NCBI GenBank assembly: GCA_910586845.1
Contig: CAJUJV010000042.1
Span: 13,474-34,979, forward strand
DNA length: 21,506 nt
Direction of reading: 5' to 3'
Source: an uncultured Hungatella sp.
Lineage (GTDB): Bacteria; Bacillota; Clostridia; Lachnospirales; Lachnospiraceae
Shown here in pieces: positions 1-8,449 of the stretch (its first letter is position 1; each line of letters begins with the position of its first letter). Made by a program: the position numbers and the translations under genes. The notes under the pieces were generated by a model. That model was not told the DNA's origin, searched no databases, and was given only the letters and a program-made list of their open reading frames with translations.

Positions 1-18
1 CTCAAGGAGGACACGGAT

Positions 19-438
19 ATGGTGCAGATTATAGCAGGTAATAAAGGTAAGGGAAAAACCAAACATTTGCTTGAGAAAGCCAATGGGGCCGTCAGAGAGG
101 CCAACGGGTCTATCGTTTACCTGGACAAGAGTTCCAAGCATATGTATGAGCTGAACAACAAGATCCGCCTGATCAATGTAAAAGGATTTGACATTACCGA
201 CTGTTCCGGATTTATCGGATTTATCTGTGGTATTATTTCCCAGGATCACGACCTGGAGATTATGTTTTTGGACAGCTTTTTGAAGCTTGCCTGCTTGGAA
301 GGTGAAGATATTACTCCGGTTATTAATGAACTGGAGGAGATCAGCCAGAAGTTCCATGTGGATTTTGTATTAAGTGTGTCCCTTGACGCCGATGATTTAC
401 CTGAGAATGCAAAGAAAGATGTTATCATCTCTTTATAA
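19..438 (+). CDS. Small P-loop ATP-binding protein, function unknown
   Basis: A 139-residue protein that opens with a Walker A-like motif, GNKGKGKT at about residues 7-14, so nucleotide binding is likely. A hydrophobic strand ending in Asp (IMFLDS, about residue 80) is a plausible Walker B. There is no signal peptide or membrane segment, so it should be cytosolic. The start is well fixed: AAGGAGG at 4-10 lies 8 bases before the ATG. A hairpin terminator follows at once, so it seems to be transcribed apart from the genes downstream. I do not recognise a precise family. Similar short ATPase-like proteins in Clostridia are sometimes loosely labelled PilT-like, but nothing here shows a pilus role. 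Confidence 0.75.
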   Translation: MVQIIAGNKGKGKTKHLLEKANGAVREANGSIVYLDKSSKHMYELNNKIRLINVKGFDITDCSGFIGFICGIISQDHDLEIMFLDSFLKLACLEGEDITPVINELEEISQKFHVDFVLSVSLDADDLPENAKKDVIISL

Positions 439-458
439 TAAAGAAAGCTACATAAGAT

Positions 459-484
459 GGGACCTGCCAAGGGTCCCTCTTTTA
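459..484 (+). terminator. Rho-independent terminator after the P-loop gene
   Basis: GGGACC (459-464) and GGTCCC (472-477) form a 6-bp stem with a 7-base loop, followed by the T-rich run TCTTTT. It lies about 20 bases past the stop codon at 436-438. Confidence 0.75.
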
Positions 485-486
485 TA

Positions 487-591
487 TACACGGGGCGGAG
501 AGGAATATAGCCGCTAAAGCGGCCCCGCCCCGGCACGGCGAGTAGGGGAAAAGCCTTCCCTGCTCGATTACACGGGGCGGAGAGGAATATA
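487..591 (+). repeat. GC-rich intergenic element: a 23-bp direct repeat flanking hairpins
   Basis: A 23-bp sequence occurs at 487-509 and again, identical, at 569-591. Each copy contains CGGGGCGG (491-498 and 573-580). Between them are CCGCCCCG at 525-532, complementary to either copy, a small hairpin GCCGC-TAAA-GCGGC (510-523), and a longer stem CGAGTAGGG / CCCTGCTCG (about 538-567). Only one of the two CGGGGCGG copies can pair with CCGCCCCG at a time. The element fills most of the gap before the hlyD-like gene. It could be an extragenic repeat family or a structured 5' leader. No ORF is supported here. Confidence 0.6.
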
Positions 592-610
592 CAGGGACAG
601 GAGATTTTTC

Positions 611-2011
611 ATGGCTAAGAAAAACAGAAAGATCGTCAAAATGAAAAAACGCCTCAATATGAACATCGGTATGCTGATCTTTGCGGCGATCTTTGTATAT
701 ATGGTTTTCAGCGTCTATATCTATCTGACAAAAGAAAAGATACAGTTTTATGAAGTGGCAGACGGCTCCATAGTAGATGATAAGAGTTATACAGGGATTA
801 TTCTGCGCAGTGAGACCACGGAATATGCGGACAGTGCCGGGACTATCAATTACTATGTCCGGGAGGGAAAGAGGGCCTCTGTGGGCACCTGTGTCTACTC
901 CATCGATGAAAGCGGAGCCCTGACCTCATTTCTGGAAGAACAGAGTCAGGGGGCAGGAGCTCTGACAGCAAAAGACCTTTCTGATGTGCGTAAGCAGCTG
1001 AATACATACAGTCTTTCTTACGCGGACGAAAATTTTGACGCGGTTTACGGCACCAGATATACCCTGGAGGCCATGGTCATGGAATATGTGAACTTCAATA
1101 TTCTGGAAAGCCAGGGGCAGATCATGAATCAGAGCGGCGTTGCGTTTCAGCAGGTTTCCACTCCGGTCAGCGGAGTCATATCCTATGCCATTGATTCCTA
1201 CGAGACCTTAGGGCCTGCGCAGATACAGGAAGGAGTTTTTGACCGCAGCCAGTATCAGAGGGCGATCACAAAGGCAGGCCAGCGGGTGGAGCCGGGAACG
1301 CCGGTCTATAAGGTGATCACAGACGATGTGTGGTCCGTGGTTTTTCCGGTAACGGAAGAAGATGCCCTGCTCTTTAATTCTCTGGGGACTCTGAATGTCA
1401 CGTTTCCCAGCCGCGGCCTGTCGACTAAGGGAGTGTTCTCCCTGATCACCGGCGGCGATGGAAAGGCATACGGAAAACTGGAGTTTAACAAATATATGGT
1501 ACAGTTTGCCTCGGACAGATATGTTGATTTCAGGATTGAGACAAGCACGACAGAAGGACTTAAGATCCCCATCAGCTCAGTCACCACGAAGAATTTTTAT
1601 CTTATTCCGGTGGATTTTATCACAAAGGGAGGAGACGGAGTAGAAGACGGGTTTAACAAGGAAGTATATTCGGAAGCAGGAACTTCCGCACTGTTTGTTC
1701 CGACAACCATTTACTATTGCAACGGAGACTATTACTATATTGACTGCGACAAAGACGAAGTCATCCAGGCAGGAGATTATCTGGTAAAACCGGATTCTGA
1801 CGAACGGTTCCAGGTTGGCATCACAGCCTCCCTTCAGGGAGTTTATAATATAAACAAAGGCTATACGGTGTTTAAGCAGATTGAAGTGCTGGCACAGAGT
1901 GATGAATTTTATACCATCCGAAAAAATATGAGTTATGGCCTCAGTGTCTATGACCATATTGTCCTCAATGCCTCCATTATAGAAAAGGAAGGCGTATTTA
2001 TCTATCAGTAG
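611..2011 (+). CDS. HlyD-like membrane-anchored protein
   Basis: A 466-residue protein with a basic N-terminus, one membrane segment at about residues 15-39 (GMLIFAAIFVYMVFSVYIYL) and a long extracellular part. The overall form is that of a HlyD/membrane-fusion-like protein: a short strand region just after the membrane, a helical middle and a C-terminal beta-rich part. AGGAG at 599-603 lies 7 bases before the ATG. It heads a compact + strand cluster, and the next start (yggS) comes 13 bases after its stop. No ABC transporter or other efflux partner is nearby, so an export role is not shown. Its place beside yggS and sepF suggests a tie to cell envelope or division. The HlyD assignment rests on general features and gene context, so function stays open. 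Confidence 0.7.
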   Translation: MAKKNRKIVKMKKRLNMNIGMLIFAAIFVYMVFSVYIYLTKEKIQFYEVADGSIVDDKSYTGIILRSETTEYADSAGTINYYVREGKRASVGTCVYSIDESGALTSFLEEQSQGAGALTAKDLSDVRKQLNTYSLSYADENFDAVYGTRYTLEAMVMEYVNFNILESQGQIMNQSGVAFQQVSTPVSGVISYAIDSYETLGPAQIQEGVFDRSQYQRAITKAGQRVEPGTPVYKVITDDVWSVVFPVTEEDALLFNSLGTLNVTFPSRGLSTKGVFSLITGGDGKAYGKLEFNKYMVQFASDRYVDFRIETSTTEGLKIPISSVTTKNFYLIPVDFITKGGDGVEDGFNKEVYSEAGTSALFVPTTIYYCNGDYYYIDCDKDEVIQAGDYLVKPDSDERFQVGITASLQGVYNINKGYTVFKQIEVLAQSDEFYTIRKNMSYGLSVYDHIVLNASIIEKEGVFIYQ

Positions 2012-2024
2012 GGGGAAATGTTTT

Positions 2025-2708
2025 ATGACCATCCGCGAACATTTACAGGAAATCAGGATTCAAATGGAAGAAAGCTGCAGAAAAGCAGGGAGGGATCCAA
2101 AAGAGGTAACACTGATCGCTGTCAGTAAGACCAAGCCTGTGGACATGCTGCAGGAAGCATACCAGGCAGGAGCGAGACAGTTTGGGGAAAATAAGGTCCA
2201 GGAACTGCTGGGAAAGATTCCTCAGATGCCGCAGGATGTGGACTGGCATCTCATCGGTCATCTTCAGACCAACAAGGTGAAAGGTGTCATCGGGAAGACC
2301 AGCCTCATCCACTCTGTAGATTCTGTGAAGCTGGCCGGAGAGATAGAAAAGGAGTCGGCGAAGCAGGGTCTGGCGACAGACATCCTGCTGGAAGTAAATG
2401 TGGCCAGGGAGGAGAGCAAGTTCGGATTTTTTCTGGAAGATACAGAGAAGGCGCTGAGAACCATCAGCCTTTTTCCTCATGTAAGAGTCTGCGGGCTGAT
2501 GACGATCGCCCCTTTTGTGGCTGATGCTGAGGAAAATCGGCCTGTTTTTAGAAAATTATACGAATTTTATGTTGACATGAAAAGTAAAAACATTGATAAT
2601 GTTAATATGGCCGTTCTTTCTATGGGCATGACAGGTGACTTCCGGGTCGCCATCGAGGAGGGAGCGACCATGATAAGAGTAGGTACCGGAATATTCGGTT
2701 TAAGATAG
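2025..2708 (+). CDS. yggS: YggS/YlmE family pyridoxal-phosphate-binding protein
   Basis: A 227-residue PLP homeostasis protein (PLPBP family), a single-domain TIM barrel that binds pyridoxal 5'-phosphate and affects vitamin B6 and amino-acid balance without a known catalytic reaction. Visible family marks are LIAVSKTKP near residue 30-38 with the PLP-binding lysine, FGENKVQEL, WHLIGHLQTNK, the CGLMTIAP strand, and the C-terminal LSMGMTGDF...AIEEGATMIRVGTGIFG. The length is typical. In Gram-positive bacteria this gene (ylmE) commonly lies just before sepF, as it does here. A purine-rich AGGGGGAAA precedes the ATG. Confidence 0.95.
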   Translation: MTIREHLQEIRIQMEESCRKAGRDPKEVTLIAVSKTKPVDMLQEAYQAGARQFGENKVQELLGKIPQMPQDVDWHLIGHLQTNKVKGVIGKTSLIHSVDSVKLAGEIEKESAKQGLATDILLEVNVAREESKFGFFLEDTEKALRTISLFPHVRVCGLMTIAPFVADAEENRPVFRKLYEFYVDMKSKNIDNVNMAVLSMGMTGDFRVAIEEGATMIRVGTGIFGLR

Positions 2709-2725
2709 AGGATGGGAGAATAGCG

Positions 2726-3262
2726 ATGAGTCTTTTAGGAAAAATTATGGACAGCATGCGGTTGAGCGAAGACGACGAAGACGATTACTTCTTGGATGAT
2801 GATTATGAAGAAGATGAGAAACCTTCCAGAAAAGGCTTTTTCGGCAGAAGAGACGAAGAAGATGACTATTACGATGACGAGGAGCCGGAAGAGCCGTCGA
2901 AGCCAAGATTCCTGGGAGGACGTTCTTCTTCTAATAAGGTAGTTCCCATGAAGAAGGCTCCGAACATGGAAGTATCCATGATTAAACCTACTTCTATGGA
3001 GGATTCCAAGGAGATCTGTGACTACCTGCTTGCAGGGAAGGCGGTCGTTCTGAATATGGAGGGACTGCATACGGAGGTTGCCCAAAGGATCATTGATTTC
3101 TCTTCAGGCGCAACATATTCCATGAACGGAAATCTGCAGAAGATTTCCAATTATATCTTTATCGCCACGCCGGAGTCCGTAGAGTTGTCCGGTGATTTTC
3201 AGGATCTCTTAGGGGGCGGAGGCGGAAGTCTGGATATGTCGGGCCTGAATCTGCATCTGTAA
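2726..3262 (+). CDS. sepF: Cell division protein SepF
   Basis: A 178-residue SepF. This protein tethers FtsZ filaments to the membrane and helps shape the septum in Gram-positive bacteria. The first ~20 residues (MSLLGKIMDSMRL) form an amphipathic helix typical of its membrane anchor. Residues ~15-75 are a long, very acidic linker rich in Asp, Glu and Tyr. The conserved core follows: a VVLNMEGL strand, AQRIIDFSSGATYSMNG and the IFIATPESVEL strand. A glycine-rich stretch (LLGGGGGS) lies near the C-terminus. The gene begins 17 bases after yggS, in the order usual for Firmicutes. Confidence 0.95.
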   Translation: MSLLGKIMDSMRLSEDDEDDYFLDDDYEEDEKPSRKGFFGRRDEEDDYYDDEEPEEPSKPRFLGGRSSSNKVVPMKKAPNMEVSMIKPTSMEDSKEICDYLLAGKAVVLNMEGLHTEVAQRIIDFSSGATYSMNGNLQKISNYIFIATPESVELSGDFQDLLGGGGGSLDMSGLNLHL

Positions 3263-3275
3263 GAGGGGGATAGCC

Positions 3276-4364
3276 ATGGCGAAAGTACTGACAGTACATC
3301 GGGAAGGAAAAGCCGTCTATGATATCGTGCTGGACACTTCCTTTGACCGGCTTGCCGGGGAAGTGAGAAAACTGGGGGTCAGAGAACGGCGCATGTGTAT
3401 TGTGACCGATTCTACAGTGGCGTCCCTGTATCTGGAACAGGTAAAAGGGATTCTGGAAACCTGCTGCCGGGAAGTGGCTGTGTTCGTCTTTCCTGCAGGA
3501 GAAGCTTCCAAGACTCTTGACACCGTAAGACAGCTGTATGAGACTCTGGTCCTCCGCCATTTTGACAGGAAGGACTGGCTGGTGGCTCTGGGAGGCGGCG
3601 TCGTGGGAGATCTGTGCGGCTATGCGGCTGCCACGTACCTGAGAGGAGTATCGTTTATTCAGATTCCGACCACGCTGCTTGCCCAGGTGGACAGCAGCAT
3701 CGGCGGGAAGACAGGCGTGGATTTTGCCTCCTACAAGAATATGGTAGGAGCTTTTCATATGCCCGAGCTTGTCTATACCAATGTACAGACGCTGTCTACA
3801 CTGTCCGGAGAACAATATTCTTCCGGTCTGGGGGAAGTCATCAAACACGGACTGATTCAGGACAGAGCTTACTACGACTGGATAGAAAGCCACAGCCAGG
3901 AGATCCTGGACCGTGATCCGGAAGTATGCCTTGATATGATCTTTCGCAGCGACGAGATCAAGGGCAGGATCGTGGAGGAAGACCCTGAGGAACAGGGGAT
4001 CAGAGCTTTGCTGAATTTCGGTCATACTCTGGGCCATGCTCTTGAAAGACGACTTTGTTTTTCTATGCTCCACGGACATTGTGTAGGCCTTGGCTGCCTG
4101 GCGGCAGTGAAGATCTCTACGGTCCGGGGTTACCTGCCGAAGGAGACCATGACCTTTCTGAAAGCGTTGATGGAGCGCCTTCAGATGCCTGTCTGCGTGC
4201 AGGGAATTGACGAGGAAGGAGTCCTTCAGGATACAAAAAGCGATAAAAAAATGGATGGAGGCAGGATCAGATTCATCCTTCTGCGCCGTGTAGGGGAGGC
4301 CTTTGTCGACCGGACGGTAACGGAAGAAGAGATGAGAGGCGGCCTTTCCTCTGTTCTTGGATAG
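3276..4364 (+). CDS. aroB: 3-dehydroquinate synthase
   Basis: A 362-residue AroB, which converts DAHP to 3-dehydroquinate in the shikimate pathway using NAD+ and a divalent metal. The NAD/substrate region carries ALGGGVVGDLCGYAAATYLRG and IPTTLLAQVDSSIGGKTGVD. Metal-ligand candidates are Glu in SGLGEVIKHG, His in FGHTLGHALE and His in LHGHCVGLG. The length is normal. It starts 13 bases after sepF behind AGAGGGGG, and lspA begins 10 bases after its stop, so it looks co-transcribed. No other shikimate gene is in the window, so aroB is detached from its pathway partners here. Confidence 0.95.
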   Translation: MAKVLTVHREGKAVYDIVLDTSFDRLAGEVRKLGVRERRMCIVTDSTVASLYLEQVKGILETCCREVAVFVFPAGEASKTLDTVRQLYETLVLRHFDRKDWLVALGGGVVGDLCGYAAATYLRGVSFIQIPTTLLAQVDSSIGGKTGVDFASYKNMVGAFHMPELVYTNVQTLSTLSGEQYSSGLGEVIKHGLIQDRAYYDWIESHSQEILDRDPEVCLDMIFRSDEIKGRIVEEDPEEQGIRALLNFGHTLGHALERRLCFSMLHGHCVGLGCLAAVKISTVRGYLPKETMTFLKALMERLQMPVCVQGIDEEGVLQDTKSDKKMDGGRIRFILLRRVGEAFVDRTVTEEEMRGGLSSVLG

Positions 4365-4374
4365 GAGTTATACG

Positions 4375-4890
4375 ATGGATCAAAAACGCAATCATATACT
4401 GGGCTTTGGGGCGGCATTTCTGGTCCTTACGGCTCTGGATCAGTGGACGAAGAAACTGGCAGTCACACATCTTATGGGAAAACGGCCATATGTGATCTGG
4501 AACGGTGTGTTTGAACTGTTTTACTCCGAAAATAGGGGTGCTGCTTTCGGGATGCTTCAGGGAAAGCAGGCTTTGTTCCTGATTATAACGCTGTGTGTAT
4601 TTGCAGCCATCCTGTATGCCCTGATCAGGCTGCCGGCCGGCCGCCGTTTTCTTCCCATGGAGCTGTGTCTTACTGTGATTGCAGCCGGGGCGGCAGGCAA
4701 TATGATCGACCGGGTGTCCCAGGGGTATGTCGTAGATTTTCTCTACTTCAAGCTTATAGATTTTCCGATTTTTAATGTGGCAGACTGTTATGTGACAGTT
4801 GCCACAGTTGTTTTGATGGCCCTTTTTCTGTGGTTTTATAAGGAGGAAGAGGTTGAGATCCTGTTTCCCGGCAGAAAGGGGCAGGCATGA
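4375..4890 (+). CDS. lspA: Lipoprotein signal peptidase (signal peptidase II)
   Basis: A 171-residue membrane aspartyl protease that removes signal peptides from prolipoproteins after lipid is attached to the cysteine. Four hydrophobic segments can be seen. Motifs are the N-terminal LDQWTKKLA, NRGAAFGML, AAGNMIDR, VVDFLYF and FNVADCYV. The Asp residues of VVDF and FNVAD are the expected catalytic pair. I chose the ATG at 4375 because TAGGAG ends 7 bases before it. A TTG at 4357 would extend the protein by six residues into aroB and has no ribosome binding site. The stop overlaps the start of the next gene (ATGA), implying coupled translation. Confidence 0.95.
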   Translation: MDQKRNHILGFGAAFLVLTALDQWTKKLAVTHLMGKRPYVIWNGVFELFYSENRGAAFGMLQGKQALFLIITLCVFAAILYALIRLPAGRRFLPMELCLTVIAAGAAGNMIDRVSQGYVVDFLYFKLIDFPIFNVADCYVTVATVVLMALFLWFYKEEEVEILFPGRKGQA

Positions 4891-5798
4891 ATCAGACGTT
4901 TTGTGTATCGGACCAGGAGGCCGGTTCCAGAGTCGACGTATTTCTGTCCCGGTCCTGTGAAAATCTGTCCCGGTCTTATATCCAGAAACTTTTGAAGGCT
5001 CAGGCAGTCATGGTCAACGGAAACGCTGTCAGATCCAGCTATAAGGTGGAGGCAGAAGACAGAATCTGCGTCGATATTCCGGAGGCAGCAGAGCCGGAGA
5101 TCCTGGCGGAACCTATGGAGCTGGATATCCTTTATGAAGACCAGGATGTGATCCTCATCAACAAGCCTAAAGGCATGGTGGTTCATCCGGCCGCAGGCCA
5201 TTACAGCGGAACGCTGGTCAACGGCCTTATGAACCACTGCAGGGGTCAGCTGTCGGGCATCAACGGAGTTCTCAGGCCGGGGATCGTCCATCGGATCGAT
5301 ATGGATACCACAGGAGTATTGATCGCATGTAAGAATGACACGGCTCACAGACTGGTGGCTGCACAGCTGAAAGAGCATACGGTTGTCCGCAGATATCGTG
5401 CCATCGTCCACGGAGTGATCCGGGAGGAGGAAGGGACGGTGGATGCCCCCATCGGCCGCCATCCTGCGGACCGGAAGAAGATGAGTATCAATGAGCGAAA
5501 CGGACGTCCGGCAGTGACTCATTACCGGGTCCTGAAGCGGTTTAAGCAGTTTACCTATATCGAATGCCGGCTTGAAACAGGACGGACGCATCAGATCCGG
5601 GTTCATATGGCCTCTGTCCGGCATCCTCTCCTCGGAGATCAGGTATACGGGCCTGAGAAGTGTCCTTTCCGTCTCCAGGGTCAGACTCTTCATGCGGAAG
5701 TGCTGGGGTTTGTTCACCCCGGCACAGGAGAATATATGGAGTTTCACGCCCCTCTTCCCGAGTATTTTGAAAATTTGCTGACAAAATTGGAATCATAA
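4887..5798 (+). CDS. RluD/RluA family pseudouridine synthase
   Basis: A 303-residue RNA pseudouridine synthase. An S4 RNA-binding domain covers about residues 10-75 (RVDVFLSRSCENLSRSYIQKLL). The RluA/RluD catalytic domain follows, with VHRIDMDTTGVLIA carrying the catalytic Asp and the downstream GRTHQIRVHMASVRHPLLGD motif. The S4-plus-RluD form and the position right after lspA match the ylyB gene of Bacillus, so 23S rRNA is the likely target, but the exact uridine cannot be read from sequence. It overlaps lspA by 4 bases. Confidence 0.93.
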   Translation: MNQTFCVSDQEAGSRVDVFLSRSCENLSRSYIQKLLKAQAVMVNGNAVRSSYKVEAEDRICVDIPEAAEPEILAEPMELDILYEDQDVILINKPKGMVVHPAAGHYSGTLVNGLMNHCRGQLSGINGVLRPGIVHRIDMDTTGVLIACKNDTAHRLVAAQLKEHTVVRRYRAIVHGVIREEEGTVDAPIGRHPADRKKMSINERNGRPAVTHYRVLKRFKQFTYIECRLETGRTHQIRVHMASVRHPLLGDQVYGPEKCPFRLQGQTLHAEVLGFVHPGTGEYMEFHAPLPEYFENLLTKLES

Positions 5799-5849
5799 AG
5801 AGATTTTTGATAAAATCAAAAAAACCTATACTTTTTCTGTGTTTTGTTG

Positions 5850-5855
5850 TATAAT
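5850..5855 (+). promoter_or_regulatory. Possible -10 box for the kinase-like gene
   Basis: A perfect TATAAT sits at 5850-5855 in the gap before the next gene, about 58 bases upstream of its ATG. I see no convincing -35 box at 16-18 bases, so this is a weak call based on one box. A short AT-only inverted repeat, GATTTT-TGAT-AAAATC (5802-5817), lies just after the pseudouridine synthase gene. Confidence 0.35.
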
Positions 5856-5912
5856 ATATCTATAGCAGTTTGATTTGTATGACAACAGAAATTGCAGGAA
5901 GGAGAGGGTTTT

Positions 5913-6545
5913 ATGAGTGATCATTTAGTCATTACCATCGGAAGACATTGCGGAAGCAAGGGGAATGTGATCGGGAGAAAGCTGGCAGAAGACATGGGGG
6001 TAAAGTGTTATAACAAGGAACTGCTGGCGGAGGCAGCCAAGCACAGCGGACTGTGTCAGGAACTGTTTGAGACACATGATGAAAAGCCTACCAGCAGCTT
6101 TTTATATTCCCTGGTTATGGATACGTATTCTCTGGGCTACACCACTTCGGCATACATGGATATGCCCATTAACCATAAGATTTTTCTGGCTCAGTTTGAC
6201 ACGATCAAGAAACTGGCCAGTGAGGAATCCTGCGTGATCGTCGGACGGTGCGCTGATTATGCACTGGCGGATAATCCTAATGCGGTCACAGTGTTTATCA
6301 CGGCATATGAACCCGACCGGCTGGCTTATCTGAAGGATCTGTATAACGTCACAGAGGCCAAGGCCCGTGATATCATGGTCAAGACAGATAAGCAGAGAGC
6401 CAGTTATTATAACTACTATGCCAGCAAGAAATGGGGCGATGCCAGAAGCTATGACCTGTGCATCAACAGCAGTGTAACCGGCGTCGACGGTGCTGTCCAG
6501 ATCATCAGAGAATTTGCAAAGATCAAGATGGCCAATAGAAAGTAG
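5913..6545 (+). CDS. Cytidylate-kinase-like P-loop protein
   Basis: A 210-residue protein of the cytidylate-kinase-like family common in Clostridia. It begins HLVITIGRHCGSKGNVIGRKLA, a phosphate-binding loop of the CMP-kinase-like type, followed by a CYNKELL segment and a central SCVIVGRCADYAL strand-loop. True Cmk proteins have a different N-terminal GPSGSGKST-type loop, so substrate and role are uncertain. The start is the ATG at 5913, behind GGAAGGAGAGG at 5897-5907. An upstream TTG at 5892 would place the ribosome binding site inside the gene. It looks monocistronic, with a strong hairpin terminator 19 bases past the stop. Confidence 0.85.
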   Translation: MSDHLVITIGRHCGSKGNVIGRKLAEDMGVKCYNKELLAEAAKHSGLCQELFETHDEKPTSSFLYSLVMDTYSLGYTTSAYMDMPINHKIFLAQFDTIKKLASEESCVIVGRCADYALADNPNAVTVFITAYEPDRLAYLKDLYNVTEAKARDIMVKTDKQRASYYNYYASKKWGDARSYDLCINSSVTGVDGAVQIIREFAKIKMANRK

Positions 6546-6563
6546 ATTTTAGTGAAGAGAAGC

Positions 6564-6601
6564 TCCCCGGACCTTTTTGTGTGAGGCCCGGGGACTTTTT
6601 T
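6564..6601 (+). terminator. Strong rho-independent terminator between convergent genes
   Basis: TCCCCGGACCT (6564-6574) pairs with AGGCCCGGGGA (6584-6594) with one A-C mismatch, followed by CTTTTTT. The T run reaches the last base of the glmS stop codon on the other strand, so the two convergent genes are packed end to end. Confidence 0.88.
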
Positions 6602-8417
6602 ATTCTACAGTCACTGATTTTGCCAGGTTTCTTGGCTGGTCCACATCCAGATTCTTGCCGATGGAAGTGTAGTAGGCGATGAGCTGCAGAACCACCGCAA
6701 TAGGAAATACGGTAAACCGGTCATCCAGGTCAGGAATCTTTATGTGGATGTCTGCAAGATCCGGGTCTACAGAGGCATGTTCCTGGGTGACCAGAATGAC
6801 AAAAGCTCCTCTGGCTTTGACCTCGCGGACATTGGACATGGTTTTGGAGAAGATATGCTCCTGGGTGGCGATGGCGATGACAGGAACGCCGGAGGCGATA
6901 AGGGCGATGGTTCCGTGTTTCAGTTCTCCGGCGGCATAGGCCTCTGCATGGATATAGGAGATCTCTTTTAATTTCAGAGCGCCTTCCAGAGAGAAGGCAT
7001 AATCCAGGCCCCGCCCTATAAAAAATGTATCATGCTGAGAAAGAAGGTGGGTCACCAGGTTCTTTTCCTCGTCTTTTCGGCTGATCATGGTCTCCATAGC
7101 CGGGATGACATCGAGTAGTCCGGCCAAAAAGGCGGAGGCCTGCTCGCCGGTAAATCTGCCTCTTACCAGGGCCATGCGGCAGCCGACCATATAGAGGGCG
7201 GCCAGCTGGACAGAATAAGCCTTGGTACTGGCGACGGCGATCTCAGGACCGGCGTGGGTATACAGGACGTAATCGCTTTCCCTGGCAATGGTGGATCCTT
7301 TCACATTGACGACGGCAAGGGTCCTGGATCCGCAGGTTCTGGCAAGCCTGAGGGCGGCCAGGGTATCGATGGTCTCTCCGGACTGGGAGATGACGATGAC
7401 CAGTGTTTTTTCGTCGATGAGTGGTTCCTCATATCGGAATTCGGAGGCAATGGACACGGTAACAGGAATCCGGAGAAGCGGCTCCAGAAGTGATCTGGCA
7501 ACCATCCCCGCATGCATGGCAGTCCCGCATGCGATTACATGGATCTGATCACAGCCGAGAAACAGTTCATCCGGAATCTGGTCATCGGTGAAATCCGGGA
7601 TCCCCTTGGTCAGCCTGGGAAGAATGGTATTCTTCAGGGCCTCCGGCTGTTCATGAATCTCTTTGAGCATGAAATGAGGAAATCCGTTTTTCATGGCTGC
7701 ATCCGTGTTCCAGTTTACTTTCATCATCTCCGGAGAGACCTGTTTTCCGTCGGGATCACAGATGGAGATCTTGTATCCGGTCAGTTTCACGATATGGTGT
7801 TCCGGAACGACAAAATAATTTCTGGTATAGGGGATCAGAGCCGTCAGATCAGAAGCCACCAGGGCTCCTGCCCGGGTATATGCGGCCACCAGAGGACTGA
7901 CGCTGCGGACTGCATAGATTTCTCCGGGACGGTCATTGAACATGATACAGAAGGCGTAGGAGCCTTCTACGCGGTTCACAAGCTGTTTGATGGCAGATTC
8001 CGGCTGCCCTTCATAGAAAATGTCAAGGAGTCTGGCAGCTACTTCAGAATCGGTCTGAGAGACCAGGCTGGCCTCCAGCTGAAATTCCTGAGTGAGACTG
8101 TGGTAATTTTCGATAATTCCGTTATGGATCAGAGTGACCTGTCCCGCATGGTGAGGATGGGCATTGACATCGCTGACCCCTCCGTGTGTAGCCCATCTGG
8201 TATGACCGATGCCGCAGTGGGAGCTGTCAGAAATAGAAGAGAAGGTTTCCCGAAGATTGGCTACTTTTCCTGTCTTTTTCACTACATGGATCTGGGAACG
8301 ACTGTCAAAATATGCAATACCGGCGCTGTCGTATCCGCGGTATTCCAGCTGGGACAGTCCGTCCAGCAGAATGGTTCTGGCCTCCAGGGGGCCGCTGTAT
8401 CCGATAATTCCGCACAT
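6600..8417 (-). CDS. glmS: Glutamine--fructose-6-phosphate aminotransferase (isomerizing)
   Basis: A 605-residue GlmS, which makes glucosamine-6-phosphate from fructose-6-phosphate and glutamine, the first step to UDP-GlcNAc and peptidoglycan. It begins MCGIIGYSG, so Cys2 becomes the N-terminal nucleophile of the class II glutaminase domain (about 1-220, with HTRWATHGGVSDVNAHPH and SYAFCIMF). Two SIS sugar-isomerase domains follow, with VIACGTAMHAGMV, ISQSGETIDT and STKAYSVQLAAL in the first and IGRGLDYAFSLEGALKLKEISYIHAEAYAAGELKHG across the second. The C-terminus DVDQPRNLAKSVTVE is the hallmark of the family. A GGAG lies 12 bases before the ATG. The long leader holds the glmS ribozyme, so expression should fall when glucosamine-6-phosphate is abundant. 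Confidence 0.97.
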   Translation of the reverse strand: MCGIIGYSGPLEARTILLDGLSQLEYRGYDSAGIAYFDSRSQIHVVKKTGKVANLRETFSSISDSSHCGIGHTRWATHGGVSDVNAHPHHAGQVTLIHNGIIENYHSLTQEFQLEASLVSQTDSEVAARLLDIFYEGQPESAIKQLVNRVEGSYAFCIMFNDRPGEIYAVRSVSPLVAAYTRAGALVASDLTALIPYTRNYFVVPEHHIVKLTGYKISICDPDGKQVSPEMMKVNWNTDAAMKNGFPHFMLKEIHEQPEALKNTILPRLTKGIPDFTDDQIPDELFLGCDQIHVIACGTAMHAGMVARSLLEPLLRIPVTVSIASEFRYEEPLIDEKTLVIVISQSGETIDTLAALRLARTCGSRTLAVVNVKGSTIARESDYVLYTHAGPEIAVASTKAYSVQLAALYMVGCRMALVRGRFTGEQASAFLAGLLDVIPAMETMISRKDEEKNLVTHLLSQHDTFFIGRGLDYAFSLEGALKLKEISYIHAEAYAAGELKHGTIALIASGVPVIAIATQEHIFSKTMSNVREVKARGAFVILVTQEHASVDPDLADIHIKIPDLDDRFTVFPIAVVLQLIAYYTSIGKNLDVDQPRNLAKSVTVE

Positions 8418-8449
8418 GATTTGTTTATTCTCCGTTCTTTTTAGTTTTT

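Noticed and set aside
487..591. Two-copy repeat considered as a CRISPR array
   Set aside because: Only two copies, a structured GC-rich spacer, and no cas genes anywhere in the window.
3159..4079. Long open frame on the minus strand, 306 codons
   Set aside because: It runs antisense through aroB, whose motifs are complete, and its translation shows no recognisable domain.
4836..5747. Long open frame on the minus strand, 303 codons
   Set aside because: It is antisense to the pseudouridine synthase, with Cys/His/Arg-rich content typical of a shadow frame.
7512..8444. Long + strand open frame, 310 codons
   Set aside because: It is antisense to the glutaminase half of glmS and continues into the ribozyme. 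No ribosome binding site and no domain.
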